Part shown: piece after piece, positions 1 to 8,520 of the stretch
Position numbering within the stretch: position 1 is the stretch's first letter
How the letters are laid out: every line of letters starts with the position of its first letter
Made by a program: the position numbers and the translations under genes
Notes under the pieces: generated by a model
What the model was told of the DNA's origin: nothing
The model's database searches: none
Seen by the model: the letters and a program-made list of their open reading frames with translations, nothing else
Origin: UBA7957 sp965224675
GTDB lineage: Bacteria > Pseudomonadota > Gammaproteobacteria > Granulosicoccales > Granulosicoccaceae
Reading direction: 5' to 3'
NCBI GenBank assembly: GCA_965224675.1
Contig: CBDDAA010000002.1
Location: 1,178,001-1,242,000, forward strand
DNA length: 64,000 bases

Positions 1-219
1 TTTACAATCGTTTGATGTGGCTAGCGATTTCCATTCAATTAATAATGCCATTGCAGCACTATTGGCTTTTACAACATCAGTAAAGTCTATTCTTAAGTTG
101 GCACCTGTTTTGAAGTACACCAGTGTCTGTTCTAACAGTTCTGGAACCGTCTCAAAGTCAAGCGTTCCACCCACTTTAAAACGATTATCACCTGTTTGCT
201 TAAACTCAAATTGGGTCAT
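1..219 (-). CDS. mlaB: MlaB, STAS-domain subunit of the Mla phospholipid transporter (C-terminus cut off)
   Basis: The 73 codons visible start at an ATG at 219 (sequence begins MTQFEFKQTGDNRF) and run off the left edge. The pattern of short strands followed by VVKANSAAMALLIEW matches a STAS domain. In MlaB this small cytoplasmic protein binds MlaF and is needed for assembly and activity of the ABC transporter. It lies 6 bases downstream of mlaC in the order F-E-D-C-B, which is the normal operon order. The assignment rests on the STAS-like segment plus context; the missing C-terminus was not seen. Confidence 0.85.
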   Translation of the reverse strand, partial: MTQFEFKQTGDNRFKVGGTLDFETVPELLEQTLVYFKTGANLRIDFTDVVKANSAAMALLIEWKSLATSNDCK

Positions 220-225
220 AACAAA

Positions 226-837
226 TCAGTTCTTTGTAGCATTGCCATTTTTCTTCTTCATCTCTTCGATCAAACCATCAATTCCATTTTGCGCGATTTT
301 TTGCGTAAAAGTTGTACGATAAGTGGATACTAGGTTAATGCTGTTTACATCAATATCGTAAATCTTCCAGCTATCATCTTTCTTGCGCAGCTTGTAATTT
401 ACGGGTATGCCTTTTCTACCCGACTGCACAAACAAGGCGCGCACTATTGCCCGATCATCGCGTTTCTGCGCAAGAAAGGGTTTAAACTTCATTTCCTGGC
501 CGGAGTACAAAGTTAACGCAGACATGTAGGTATTTAGCAACATCTGTTTGAACTCAGCGATTAACTGTTCACGCTGCTCAGCAGTGGCCTTGCGCCAGTG
601 CTTACCCATTGAAAGCGCAGTCATCGATTTAAAATCAAGGTGCGGTATAAGTTTTTCATCAACGAGTTTTCTAAGGTACTCGGGCTCAGCCTTTAGTCTT
701 TCAGATTCCTCTGAGAGGGCTTTCATCACATCACGTGTACTGCTCTCAACCAGGTCTTGTGCCGGATGGGCATATACCGTAATTGCACTAAATAACGATA
801 CAACAAAGATAAGTAATTGTTTTTTAAAATTTTTCAT
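226..837 (-). CDS. mlaC: MlaC, periplasmic phospholipid-binding shuttle
   Basis: The 203-residue protein has a cleavable signal peptide (basic MKNFKKQ, hydrophobic core, likely cut after VYA near residue 23). The following all-helix/strand domain has family features such as KLIPHLDFKSMTALSMGKHW and the late SWKIYDIDVNSINLVSTYR segment. MlaC carries phospholipids across the periplasm between the MlaA-porin complex in the outer membrane and MlaFEDB in the inner membrane. Length and position between mlaD and mlaB are typical. It begins 44 bases after the mlaD stop. Confidence 0.95.
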   Translation of the reverse strand: MKNFKKQLLIFVVSLFSAITVYAHPAQDLVESSTRDVMKALSEESERLKAEPEYLRKLVDEKLIPHLDFKSMTALSMGKHWRKATAEQREQLIAEFKQMLLNTYMSALTLYSGQEMKFKPFLAQKRDDRAIVRALFVQSGRKGIPVNYKLRKKDDSWKIYDIDVNSINLVSTYRTTFTQKIAQNGIDGLIEEMKKKNGNATKN

Positions 838-881
838 TGATAATCTCTCAATTTTCCTTCACTGTGACTGAATGTATTCCA

Positions 882-1340
882 TTATTTACCAGAACTGCTG
901 AACAAATACTGACCAATCAAACGCTCCAATACCATGGCAGATTGTGTCAAGGAAATTTCATCACCGTCTTGCAAAAATTCCAACTCGCCACCTGGCTCCA
1001 GGCCAATATATTGTTCGCCAAGCAGGCCAGAAGTATAGATATTGGCAGTGGTATCGGAGGGAAAGGAGTCATATTTTCCATCAATGGTTAGTGTGACTTT
1101 AGCCCGAAAAGATTCCATATCGTAGTCAATAGATTTGACTTTACCCACTCGCACTCCACCGACAGCCACCTGGGAGCGTTTTTTGAGTCCACCGATATCT
1201 TCAAAGTAAGCGTTAACTTCATAGCCCTCGTCATTACCAAAACTGGCCAGATTACTCACTTGTAAGGCCAGAACAATAAGGGCCGCAATACCCAGGGCCA
1301 TAAAAAATCCCACAAGTATTTCCGTTGTTCGAGAGTTCAT
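882..1340 (-). CDS. mlaD: MlaD, MCE-domain substrate-binding subunit
   Basis: I place the start at the ATG at 1340 (MNSRTTEILVGFF), giving 152 residues. It has a GGAGG ribosome site about 10 bases upstream, and it avoids the in-frame extension to 1421 that would lie inside mlaE. One N-terminal membrane helix (about residues 10-30) anchors a periplasmic MCE domain (about 41-117) with the usual YFEDIGGLKKRSQVAVGGVRVG-type opening, here split over two strands. MlaD forms a hexameric ring that hands phospholipids between MlaC and the MlaE permease. It starts 20 bases after the mlaE stop. Confidence 0.95.
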   Translation of the reverse strand: MNSRTTEILVGFFMALGIAALIVLALQVSNLASFGNDEGYEVNAYFEDIGGLKKRSQVAVGGVRVGKVKSIDYDMESFRAKVTLTIDGKYDSFPSDTTANIYTSGLLGEQYIGLEPGGELEFLQDGDEISLTQSAMVLERLIGQYLFSSSGK

Positions 1341-1359
1341 TGGTGCAATATCCTCCGTT

Positions 1360-2139
1360 CTACACGTTAAACATAAGTGCAGTGAGTAGAAAATCCAGAC
1401 CGAGAACGGCCAGTGATGCATTGACTACCGTACGGGTAGTTGCACGACTAACACCTTCAGATGTCGGAATACAGTCATAACCTTCAAAAATTGCGATCCA
1501 ACAGATAATCAAGCCAAAGATAGCAGACTTAATAACACCGTTCATCACATCATCATAAAAATCCACTTTGGCTTGCATTTGTGACCAAAACGCACCACTG
1601 TCAACGCCGAGTAATTCGACACCGACGAGATAACCACCAAAGACACCCACCGCTGAAAACATCGCTGCTAATAGTGGCATGGATATCACACCGGCCAAAA
1701 ACCTTGGTGCAAAAATCCGCTTGAATGGGTCAACTGCCATCATTTCAAGTCCGGATAATTGCTCTGTAGCCTTCATTAAGCCAATCTCTGCCGCCAGTGC
1801 TGAGCCTGCCCGGCCTGCAAAAAGCAAACCTGTCACAACCGGACCTAGTTCGCGCACCAAGGTAAGCGCAACTACGACACCGAGAGATTCCTCGGCATTA
1901 AATCCAACCAGCGTGTTGTAGCCCTGTAACGCAAGCACCATCCCGACAAATAAACCGGAAACCAAAATAATCAGTAAAGTCAATACACCAACGGAGTGGA
2001 TTTGCTTAACCACCAGAGAAAAATTAAAAATCAGCTGAACCTGCGCCAGCAGCACCCGACCTATAAATAGATGTGCGCGGCCCAGACGTTCCAAAAATGC
2101 CAGACCCGTTTGGCCCATTGTTTGTAGCCAGTCCACCAT
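1360..2139 (-). CDS. mlaE: MlaE, permease of the Mla ABC transporter
   Basis: This 259-residue integral membrane protein has an N-terminal amphipathic region and about five or six hydrophobic segments. It carries the MlaE/YrbE signature around residues 75-110 (ESLGVVVALTLVREL, GPVVTGLLFAGRAGSA). The central FAPRFLAGVISMPLL loop is also family-typical. It forms the inner-membrane channel with MlaF and MlaD. Its ATG overlaps the stop codon of mlaF in a TAATG arrangement, which implies translational coupling. Confidence 0.96.
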   Translation of the reverse strand: MVDWLQTMGQTGLAFLERLGRAHLFIGRVLLAQVQLIFNFSLVVKQIHSVGVLTLLIILVSGLFVGMVLALQGYNTLVGFNAEESLGVVVALTLVRELGPVVTGLLFAGRAGSALAAEIGLMKATEQLSGLEMMAVDPFKRIFAPRFLAGVISMPLLAAMFSAVGVFGGYLVGVELLGVDSGAFWSQMQAKVDFYDDVMNGVIKSAIFGLIICWIAIFEGYDCIPTSEGVSRATTRTVVNASLAVLGLDFLLTALMFNV

Positions 2140-2966
2140 TATAAGCTCCCTGCGCCGATCAAATCTTCGATGTATTCTGCCGCCGGATACTGAAACGGAA
2201 CCGGCCCATCAGCATGGCCTTGAATAAATTGCCGCACCCAGCCGGATTCTGAATTTTGTATTTGTTCTGGCGTGCCACCTTCCACAACAACTCCATCAGA
2301 CACAATAAATACATAATTAGCAATTGACAGGGTTTCTTCCACATCATGTGAAACAATGATAGAGGTAAGCCCAAGCGCATCATTAACGGTGCGCAAAAGA
2401 TCAATAAGCACACCCATTGAAATGGGGTCCTGACCCGTAAAAGGTTCATCATACATGATCATCATCGGGTCAAGTATCAGCGCTCTTGCCAGTGCCACCC
2501 GACGGGCCATACCACCGGATAACTCACTGGGCATTAAATCGCGGGCACCACGTAAACCGACTGCGTGCAGGCGAGTCAACACAAGGTGATGAATCAATCT
2601 ATCCGATAAACGGGTGTGTTCGCGCAGCGGAAAAGCCACATTTTCATAAACACTGAAATCGGTTAATAGTGCGCCTGATTGAAACAACATGCCCATACGT
2701 TTGCGCTGCTTATACAGCGCCGCACGTGATAGCTTATGCACATCCATGCCATCAAAAATTACACGACCTTGAGAGGGTTGCAGCTGCGCACCGATCAGTT
2801 TTAACAGAGTGGTTTTTCCAGATCCACTGGGACCCATGATTGCACAAATGCCGCCACGTGGAATATTCATCGTAATGCCTTTGAATATTTTCCGACTGCC
2901 ACGGGCAAAGTGAAGATCACTTATTTCTACAAGATATTGCGATTCTGACTGGTTATTGTTATTCAC
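2139..2966 (-). CDS. mlaF: MlaF, ATPase of the Mla phospholipid transporter
   Basis: This 275-residue ABC ATPase has every catalytic motif: Walker A GPSGSGKTT (about residues 45-53), signature LSGGMARRVALARAL, Walker B IMYDEPFTGQDP and switch SHDVEE. The LSGGM variant and the C-terminal extension past the switch are typical of MlaF. It powers MlaFEDB in maintaining outer-membrane lipid asymmetry and is the first gene of the leftward mla operon. The promoter is presumably in the 82-base gap up to the DUF72-like gene, although no clear -35/-10 pair was identified. Confidence 0.96.
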   Translation of the reverse strand: MNNNNQSESQYLVEISDLHFARGSRKIFKGITMNIPRGGICAIMGPSGSGKTTLLKLIGAQLQPSQGRVIFDGMDVHKLSRAALYKQRKRMGMLFQSGALLTDFSVYENVAFPLREHTRLSDRLIHHLVLTRLHAVGLRGARDLMPSELSGGMARRVALARALILDPMMIMYDEPFTGQDPISMGVLIDLLRTVNDALGLTSIIVSHDVEETLSIANYVFIVSDGVVVEGGTPEQIQNSESGWVRQFIQGHADGPVPFQYPAAEYIEDLIGAGSL

Positions 2967-3048
2967 AGGTTTTTATGTTTGTTTTGTCTAAAAGGCACAG
3001 TGTGTGAGTGAACGATCCTTTCGTCAACCCATATTATGTAACTCAGGG

Positions 3049-3657
3049 TTACGGAAGTAACTGCATCATAACGAAAATGCTTCTATATAATTCAATATCC
3101 ATACCACCATCCGCCAGCAACAGATTAACAGGCGTTTGGTCTTTCCGGATGTTAATCAGGCGGGTCTTTAGCTGGCGAAGGTTTCTTGCTTCATTTGCTG
3201 TTACCACATGACAGCTGATTTGTGCAGCAACCATGGGTGCATGACTGACTGGTAATTTAGCCGGCCTTAATCCAGATTTAGCGTTAAATTTTTTTGTCGT
3301 CGTTGGAATTACCCCTATGGGTTTATTGAGCGCCGTTATTTTGTCCCGGCAGGCGCTATCGACTGAAACTTCAGAACTGATGAGGATTCCGCTAACCGCC
3401 TGACTCAGCTGTTCAGGGATTTTATTTGCCTCGGGACTGCTCAGCTCAAGATAACAGCTAAAACCGTCGGGTAAGTCTGGATCAAGTGCGCGCCACTGCA
3501 ACCCCAGCGTTGTTAATTCATATAAGCTGATTGCGCAAGCTGGAAATTCATTGGCAAAATATGTCAGCCTCCAGTCTTGGGGTATATCTGCCGGATAAAA
3601 TGCCGACAACCACTGTGGATGGCAAACGCCTCTGCTAACCAGTGTTAAATTTTGCAT
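3049..3657 (-). CDS. DUF72/YecE-like protein of unknown function
   Basis: The 202-residue product opens with a TLVSRGVCHPQW...FYPADIPQDWRLTYFANEFPA pattern. This resembles the start of the DUF72 (YecE) TIM-barrel-like family, where a G-x-W strand is followed by FYP and W-L-YYA. The rest is divergent, and the protein is shorter than the usual ~250 residues. The role of the family is unknown. The gene points the same way as mlaFEDCB, 82 bases upstream of it, and could be cotranscribed. It separates that operon from the divergent mlaA. The family call is from memory of the pattern and is moderate at best. Confidence 0.5.
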   Translation of the reverse strand: MQNLTLVSRGVCHPQWLSAFYPADIPQDWRLTYFANEFPACAISLYELTTLGLQWRALDPDLPDGFSCYLELSSPEANKIPEQLSQAVSGILISSEVSVDSACRDKITALNKPIGVIPTTTKKFNAKSGLRPAKLPVSHAPMVAAQISCHVVTANEARNLRQLKTRLINIRKDQTPVNLLLADGGMDIELYRSIFVMMQLLP

Positions 3658-3871
3658 AGAAATAAACCCAATGCCAGTAAGCGCTTTAAGGAAAAAATAT
3701 AAAGCACTGACTTCAGAATCAAGGGAAGGCTCATTCCCGGCTATGGGCAGCTAAGCCACTCAGACAATGCTTGAATCCGAGCAGACAATACCTATTATCA
3801 CGAATAAGGGCGTGAAAAATTCTCAGAAGCGATTACACTTGCGCTGAATCTTACTACTACGGAAGCACAAA

Positions 3872-4744
3872 ATGCATTTAAAAAAGTCACTGTTCGGATT
3901 CATTCTAACACTGACAATAACCATAAACACAGGCTGTGCAACCTATTCAGCTAATCAGGCAGTATACGATCCGTGGCAAGGCTACAATCGAGCAATATAT
4001 AAATTCAATGACACACTTGATCGATATGCACTGAAACCTGTAGCAAAAGGTTACAAGTTAGTCACACCAGATTTTATCGAAACGGGTATTAGAAATTTTT
4101 TTAGTAACCTTGATGATGTTACCGTCACCATCAATGATTTGCTACAAGCAAAGTTTGCCCAGTCCGCGCAGGATGGGTGGCGATTTTTAATTAATTCAAC
4201 CATCGGTATTGGTGGCTTGTTCGATGTCGCGACGTACTTGGGTCTGCCCAAACACCGGGAGGATTTCGGCCAGACCCTAGGCAAGTGGGGCGTAGCAGAA
4301 GGGCCCTATTTTGTTCTGCCTTTTCTCGGTCCGGCTACCATTCGAAGCACGACGGGGCGTATTGGTGATTGGGTGGCAGATCCACTCACCTATGTTTCAC
4401 CTGACTGGGCCAGATTATCGTTAGTGGGCGGAGAATTTATTGATATAAGGGCGCAACTTCTGCAGGCATCAAATCTACTTGATACGGTATTTGACCCCTA
4501 TCTTTTTGTCCGCGACGCCTATGTACGAAATCGACGCCAACTAAGCTATGACGATGATTTACTGGAGCCATCAGATGAAACTGATGGGATCGATGAGCTG
4601 GATGCATTGGACGAACCAACAAAAAATGACGAATTGGATGAGTTGGACTTGCTAGATAGCGAGCAAACACCAACAGTCAAGGATGAGCTGGATGCCCTTG
4701 ATGAGCTGGAGCAGCAGGAATCAACACCTGCGCCTGCACAATAA
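3872..4744 (+). CDS. mlaA: MlaA/VacJ outer-membrane lipoprotein with an acidic repeat tail
   Basis: The lipoprotein signal ends at Cys22 (INTGC), a somewhat atypical lipobox. The mature domain begins with the family motif DPWQGYNRAIYKFND (from residue 33) and contains RNFFSNLDDV, GIGGLFDVA and EDFGQTLGKWGV, all MlaA hallmarks. MlaA forms a doughnut in the outer membrane that extracts mislocalised phospholipids and passes them to MlaC. Residues from about 228 to the end are an acidic low-complexity tail built from repeated DELDxLD units, ending in proline/alanine. The gene is divergent from the mlaFEDCB side and heads the rightward block. Confidence 0.95.
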   Translation: MHLKKSLFGFILTLTITINTGCATYSANQAVYDPWQGYNRAIYKFNDTLDRYALKPVAKGYKLVTPDFIETGIRNFFSNLDDVTVTINDLLQAKFAQSAQDGWRFLINSTIGIGGLFDVATYLGLPKHREDFGQTLGKWGVAEGPYFVLPFLGPATIRSTTGRIGDWVADPLTYVSPDWARLSLVGGEFIDIRAQLLQASNLLDTVFDPYLFVRDAYVRNRRQLSYDDDLLEPSDETDGIDELDALDEPTKNDELDELDLLDSEQTPTVKDELDALDELEQQESTPAPAQ

Positions 4745-4780
4745 CCTTGCCCCAATCGCTATACTCGTATAAGGCACCCT

Positions 4781-5752
4781 ATGCTACTTAACTTAGTTTC
4801 GTTGTTTACAGGACTTGCACTATTGGTCTGGAGTTCTGATAAATTTGTTTTTGGCGCATCAGCAACTGCCCGCTCTCTGGGGGTTAGCCCACTTTTAATT
4901 GGCTTAACTATTGTTGGCTTCGGTACATCAGCACCTGAATTCCTGGTCTCTGCGATATCTGCCTGGAACGGCAATCCTCAACTTGCGGTGGGAAACGCCA
5001 TCGGTTCCAATATTGCAAATTTTGCCCTGATTCTAGGTATCTCTGCATTAGTTTCACCGCTGATTATTTCGCCTCGAATCCTCAAAACTGAAATCCCGAT
5101 TTTATTTTTTGTCATGCTGCTTACGCTGATATTATTGCTTGATCGGCATTTGAGCTACACTGATGGTGTTTTGTTGCTCATAACCATGTTACTGGTGATG
5201 AGCTGGATTGTATATGATGGGCTAAATAATCGAGACAGCGTTCTTGAAAAGGAGTTTGAAAACGAAATACCTGATCATATCCCTGCCCTGCACGCCATCA
5301 GCTGGCTTATCCTTGGGCTGGTATTACTGGTAATAAGCTCGCGTATGATGGTTTGGGGAGCGGTGAATATAGCTCAACTACTGGGTATCAGTGATTTGGT
5401 GATTGGCTTATCCATTGTCGCCATAGGCACAAGCCTGCCAGAGCTTGGTGCTTCAATAGCCAGTGTCAGGAAGAAGGAATATGATATTGCTCTGGGCAAC
5501 GTATTGGGTTCAAATATGTTTAACAGTTTGGGTGTGCTGGGAATTGCCGGAGTAATAAAACCAACCGAAATCGATCATTGGCTGCTGGTGCGTGACATGC
5601 CATTGCAATTTTTCCTGTTACTTGTGATATTCATTGTTGCCGGCCAGTGGAAGTTAGGCTCGGGCGGAATCAGTAGAGGCACTGGCACTGCTCTCTTCCT
5701 CGGCTTTGTCGCCTATCAGGCATTACTTTTTTTCCAATCTTTCTCTGGGTAG
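4781..5752 (+). CDS. yrbG: CaCA-family calcium/sodium antiporter (YrbG-like)
   Basis: This 323-residue polytopic membrane protein has two inverted alpha repeats. Repeat one carries GFGTSAPEFLVSA and GNAIGSNIANF; repeat two carries AIGTSLPELGASI and GNVLGSNMFNS. These are the ion-binding repeats of K+-dependent Na+/Ca2+ exchanger relatives. About ten hydrophobic helices are visible. It lies directly before kdsD, the same arrangement as yrbG-kdsD in E. coli, with a 6-base gap. The ion actually transported is not established by the sequence. Confidence 0.93.
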   Translation: MLLNLVSLFTGLALLVWSSDKFVFGASATARSLGVSPLLIGLTIVGFGTSAPEFLVSAISAWNGNPQLAVGNAIGSNIANFALILGISALVSPLIISPRILKTEIPILFFVMLLTLILLLDRHLSYTDGVLLLITMLLVMSWIVYDGLNNRDSVLEKEFENEIPDHIPALHAISWLILGLVLLVISSRMMVWGAVNIAQLLGISDLVIGLSIVAIGTSLPELGASIASVRKKEYDIALGNVLGSNMFNSLGVLGIAGVIKPTEIDHWLLVRDMPLQFFLLLVIFIVAGQWKLGSGGISRGTGTALFLGFVAYQALLFFQSFSG

Positions 5753-5758
5753 CAGTCA

Positions 5759-6733
5759 ATGATAGAGTTTGATAAAATCATCAACGCCGGGCTTGCAGTA
5801 ATAGACACAGAAGCTGAAGCACTGCGAAATTTAAGAAACCGAATCGATGAAAAATTCGTCAAAGCCTGTGAAATGCTACTCGAGTGCAGCGGACGAATAG
5901 TTGTATCGGGCATGGGAAAATCAGGCCATATTGCCAGTAAAATAGCCGCTACACTTGCCAGTACGGGTAGCCCGGCATTTTTCATTCATCCGGCAGAGGC
6001 CAGTCATGGAGACCTTGGCATGGTCAAGGCTAATGATGTATTTATTGCCATATCCTATTCAGGTAGTAGCCAGGAATTGTTGCTTATTATGCCGATGATT
6101 AAGCGCATGAACGTTCCGATCATAACGCTCACCGGCGAAAAAAGTTCCGCAATGGCAAGGCTGGCGAGCGTAAATCTTGATGTCAGTGTTGCCAGAGAGG
6201 CCTGCCCACTTGGATTGGCGCCAACGGCCAGTACCACTGCAACTCTGGCAATGGGTGATGCCTTAGCCATTTCACTGTTGGATGCACGAGGGTTCAGCAT
6301 GGACGATTTTGCCAACTCACACCCAGGCGGCGCCCTGGGTCGGCGTTTGTTATTACGCGTTAGTGATATCATGGTCACCGGCGATGCAATTCCAAAAGTG
6401 TTAGCATCAACACCTTTGCGTGATGCCTTGGTTAGCATGACTCAATCGGGTTTTGGCATGACCATCGTCACCGACAGGCATGAGCAATTGCTGGGTGTAT
6501 TCACAGACGGCGATTTACGTCGGGCTATCGATCAGAATATTGACCTGCTAACAACACCTGTATCCGATGCAATGACCAGAGGAGGTAAAAGTTTAGCTAC
6601 AGAGACACTCGCGGTTGAGGTATTGGATTTGATGGAGCAGTATAAAATCACCGCTATGCCGGTCGTTGATTCCCGGAACCGAATCGTCGGGGCTATCAAG
6701 ATGCATGACTTGCTCGCCAGCGGTGTTGTTTAA
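5759..6733 (+). CDS. kdsD: KdsD, D-arabinose 5-phosphate isomerase
   Basis: The 324-residue protein has an N-terminal SIS sugar-isomerase domain (VVSGMGKSGHIASKIAATLASTG from about residue 49; HPAEASHGDLGM; SYSGSSQEL). It is followed by two CBS domains (about 205-324). It converts ribulose 5-phosphate to arabinose 5-phosphate, the first committed step of KDO synthesis for LPS. Length and architecture match E. coli KdsD. It is followed by kdsC and the lpt genes, so it belongs to the LPS block. Confidence 0.97.
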   Translation: MIEFDKIINAGLAVIDTEAEALRNLRNRIDEKFVKACEMLLECSGRIVVSGMGKSGHIASKIAATLASTGSPAFFIHPAEASHGDLGMVKANDVFIAISYSGSSQELLLIMPMIKRMNVPIITLTGEKSSAMARLASVNLDVSVAREACPLGLAPTASTTATLAMGDALAISLLDARGFSMDDFANSHPGGALGRRLLLRVSDIMVTGDAIPKVLASTPLRDALVSMTQSGFGMTIVTDRHEQLLGVFTDGDLRRAIDQNIDLLTTPVSDAMTRGGKSLATETLAVEVLDLMEQYKITAMPVVDSRNRIVGAIKMHDLLASGVV

Positions 6734-6801
6734 ATAACCCGGTAACAAACCACGGGATGCTACACTTCAGGCATAATTATTGAACAATTTACGGAGGCTA
6801 A

Positions 6802-7335
6802 ATGTCAGATCAACATAACCTGATTGAGCGAGTTAAAAAAATTCAGCTGTTAATTCTGGATGTTGATGGCGTCCTCACCGACGGCGGCCTCTATCGCTCG
6901 GATGATGGGCAGGAGGCTAAACGCTTCAATTCGCGTGATGGCCTGGGTATCAGATTACTCAAATCCAGTGGTATACAGACAGCGATAATTACAGGCCGTA
7001 CTTCCCAGGTGGTTAAGCACCGCGCTACCGAATTGGATATAGAACATGTCTATCAAGGTAAAACAGAAAAAGCAAAAACGTTTGAGGAACTCTGCAAAAA
7101 ATTGCAGCTTGCGTTCGATGAAGTTGCTTATATGGGCGATGATATTATCGACTTGCCAGTTATGATTCGCTCTGGTTTGGCACTGACTGTGGCTAATGCC
7201 CACCCCCTGGTTATTGAACGCTCACACTGGATCAGTCAATATAACGGCGGGCATGGCGCAGTTCGAGAAGCCTGTGAGCTGATTATGCAACTACAGAATA
7301 ATTGGCAAGCTGTTATAGATAAGTATTTAGCATGA
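6802..7335 (+). CDS. kdsC: KdsC, KDO-8-phosphate phosphatase
   Basis: This 177-residue HAD phosphatase of the capless C0 type has the nucleophile motif LLILDVDGVLTDGGLY (Asp20/Asp22 region), motif II IITGR and motif IV YMGDDIIDLPVM. It removes phosphate from KDO-8-phosphate in the cytoplasm. A good Shine-Dalgarno (ACGGAGG) stands 7 bases before the ATG. The stop codon overlaps the lptC start in an ATGA, typical of the kdsC-lptC junction. Confidence 0.97.
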   Translation: MSDQHNLIERVKKIQLLILDVDGVLTDGGLYRSDDGQEAKRFNSRDGLGIRLLKSSGIQTAIITGRTSQVVKHRATELDIEHVYQGKTEKAKTFEELCKKLQLAFDEVAYMGDDIIDLPVMIRSGLALTVANAHPLVIERSHWISQYNGGHGAVREACELIMQLQNNWQAVIDKYLA

Positions 7336-7910
7336 AATGGGGCATGGCGCAGATATTGATTCTTCTGAGTCTTATAACTATTGCCGTTTCTTTATTTAAC
7401 TGGCTAGATACGACATCAGTCAGTGGATCAGAAGACACTTCCCCCAATATGGCTGATCTGGAAGCCGACTATTTTCTTGAGCAATTCAATACAGTTCGCT
7501 ATGACCTATCTGGCAATCCTGAGTATATCCTCACGGGTGACTCGCTATTGCATTACCCCTCCCGTAACGCCTCGGAACTCATCGCTCCAACACTACTACT
7601 TCAACGCAGCAAACAACCGTCATGGACACTGGAGTCAAATACAGGCTGGTTTGAGGAGGACGATGAATCCCTGCAATTACAGGGTGATGTTTTTATTGTG
7701 CGGGGCCAATTTGAAGACCAACCACCCCTGAGTATTACGGCATCTCAAGTTACCGTTAGAACCCGTGACCGCACAGTTGAATCCAAAACAGATGTCGAAA
7801 TTCACTCCCGGGACTGGGTGCTTCGGTCCAGAGGATTTAAGTCAGATTTAAACAACGGAAAACTCTCCCTTCTCTCCAATGTACGTGCTCGATATGAAAA
7901 CACACAATAA
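7332..7910 (+). CDS. lptC: LptC, inner-membrane anchored LPS export protein
   Basis: The 192-residue product has one N-terminal transmembrane helix (about residues 5-23) and a periplasmic beta-jellyroll. The motif ADYFLEQFNTVRYDLSGNP (near residue 45) is the common start of the LptC domain. It bridges LptB2FG to LptA and receives LPS. The ATG overlaps the kdsC stop. The 3' end may overlap upstream in-frame starts of lptA, depending on which lptA start is used. Confidence 0.95.
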   Translation: MKWGMAQILILLSLITIAVSLFNWLDTTSVSGSEDTSPNMADLEADYFLEQFNTVRYDLSGNPEYILTGDSLLHYPSRNASELIAPTLLLQRSKQPSWTLESNTGWFEEDDESLQLQGDVFIVRGQFEDQPPLSITASQVTVRTRDRTVESKTDVEIHSRDWVLRSRGFKSDLNNGKLSLLSNVRARYENTQ

Positions 7911-7983
7911 AATTCCAGTACCGTTACTCCATCCAGCCAGGAATGGTAATGACAGGGTCAGACAAAAAACCCAATTCAAGACA

Positions 7984-8520
7984 ATGAACAGGGTAAAACA
8001 CTTTCTGATTCACGCTATCCATCAGTGCAACAAGGGTTTGTTAATAACCCTATTACTACTGTTGCCACCCGCTCTCAGCGAGGCTCGTAAATCCGATTTT
8101 AGTCAGGCTATTGATGTACAGGCTGATAGCTCTGAGTTTGATGAACGACGCGGAATACAAATTCTGCGTGGGAACGTGAATATCACTCAGGGGTCTATGA
8201 CTATTCAGGCTGATGAGATTACTGTTGAATTGCTGCATGGAAAATTGGGCCGCATTACCGGCAAGGGCAGCCCGATTATATTCCAGCAGGAAAACGAAGA
8301 AGGCGCACTGGTTACCGGACGTTGCAACGAGTTAATCTATGAGACGCAAAATGCGAGACTTGTATTAATTGGCAAGGCATCATTAAAACAACCTAACCAG
8401 GAGCTATCAGGAAACCGTATTGAATTTGATTCGAAAACGCAGAAAGTCAAGGCTGATGGCGGTAAATCCGGTCGAGTCACTATTCGAATTCAACCACCAG
8501 ATGAGCTACAAAATCAATGA
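7984..8520 (+). CDS. lptA: LptA, periplasmic LPS transport bridge
   Basis: I chose the ATG at 7984 (MNRVKHFLIHAIHQ), which gives 178 residues with a signal-like hydrophobic stretch ending near LSEARK. Upstream in-frame starts at 7879 and 7894 would overlap lptC and give an unusually long leader. The OstA/LptA domain is clear: QAIDVQADSSEFDERRGIQ, GNVNITQGSMTIQADEITV and KTQKVKADGG. LptA oligomers carry LPS from LptC to LptD. The stop overlaps the lptB ATG (ATGA). The start choice is uncertain because no strong Shine-Dalgarno is visible for any candidate. Confidence 0.9.
   Translation: MNRVKHFLIHAIHQCNKGLLITLLLLLPPALSEARKSDFSQAIDVQADSSEFDERRGIQILRGNVNITQGSMTIQADEITVELLHGKLGRITGKGSPIIFQQENEEGALVTGRCNELIYETQNARLVLIGKASLKQPNQELSGNRIEFDSKTQKVKADGGKSGRVTIRIQPPDELQNQ

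Noticed and set aside
1341..1421. N-terminal extension of mlaD within mlaE
   Set aside because: The ATG at 1340 has its own GGAGG site and gives the standard MlaD start; the extension overlaps mlaE by 62 bases.
4437..4673. Antisense frame in the mlaA acidic tail
   Set aside because: It mirrors the repetitive GAT/GAG codons of mlaA and is a shadow of the real gene.
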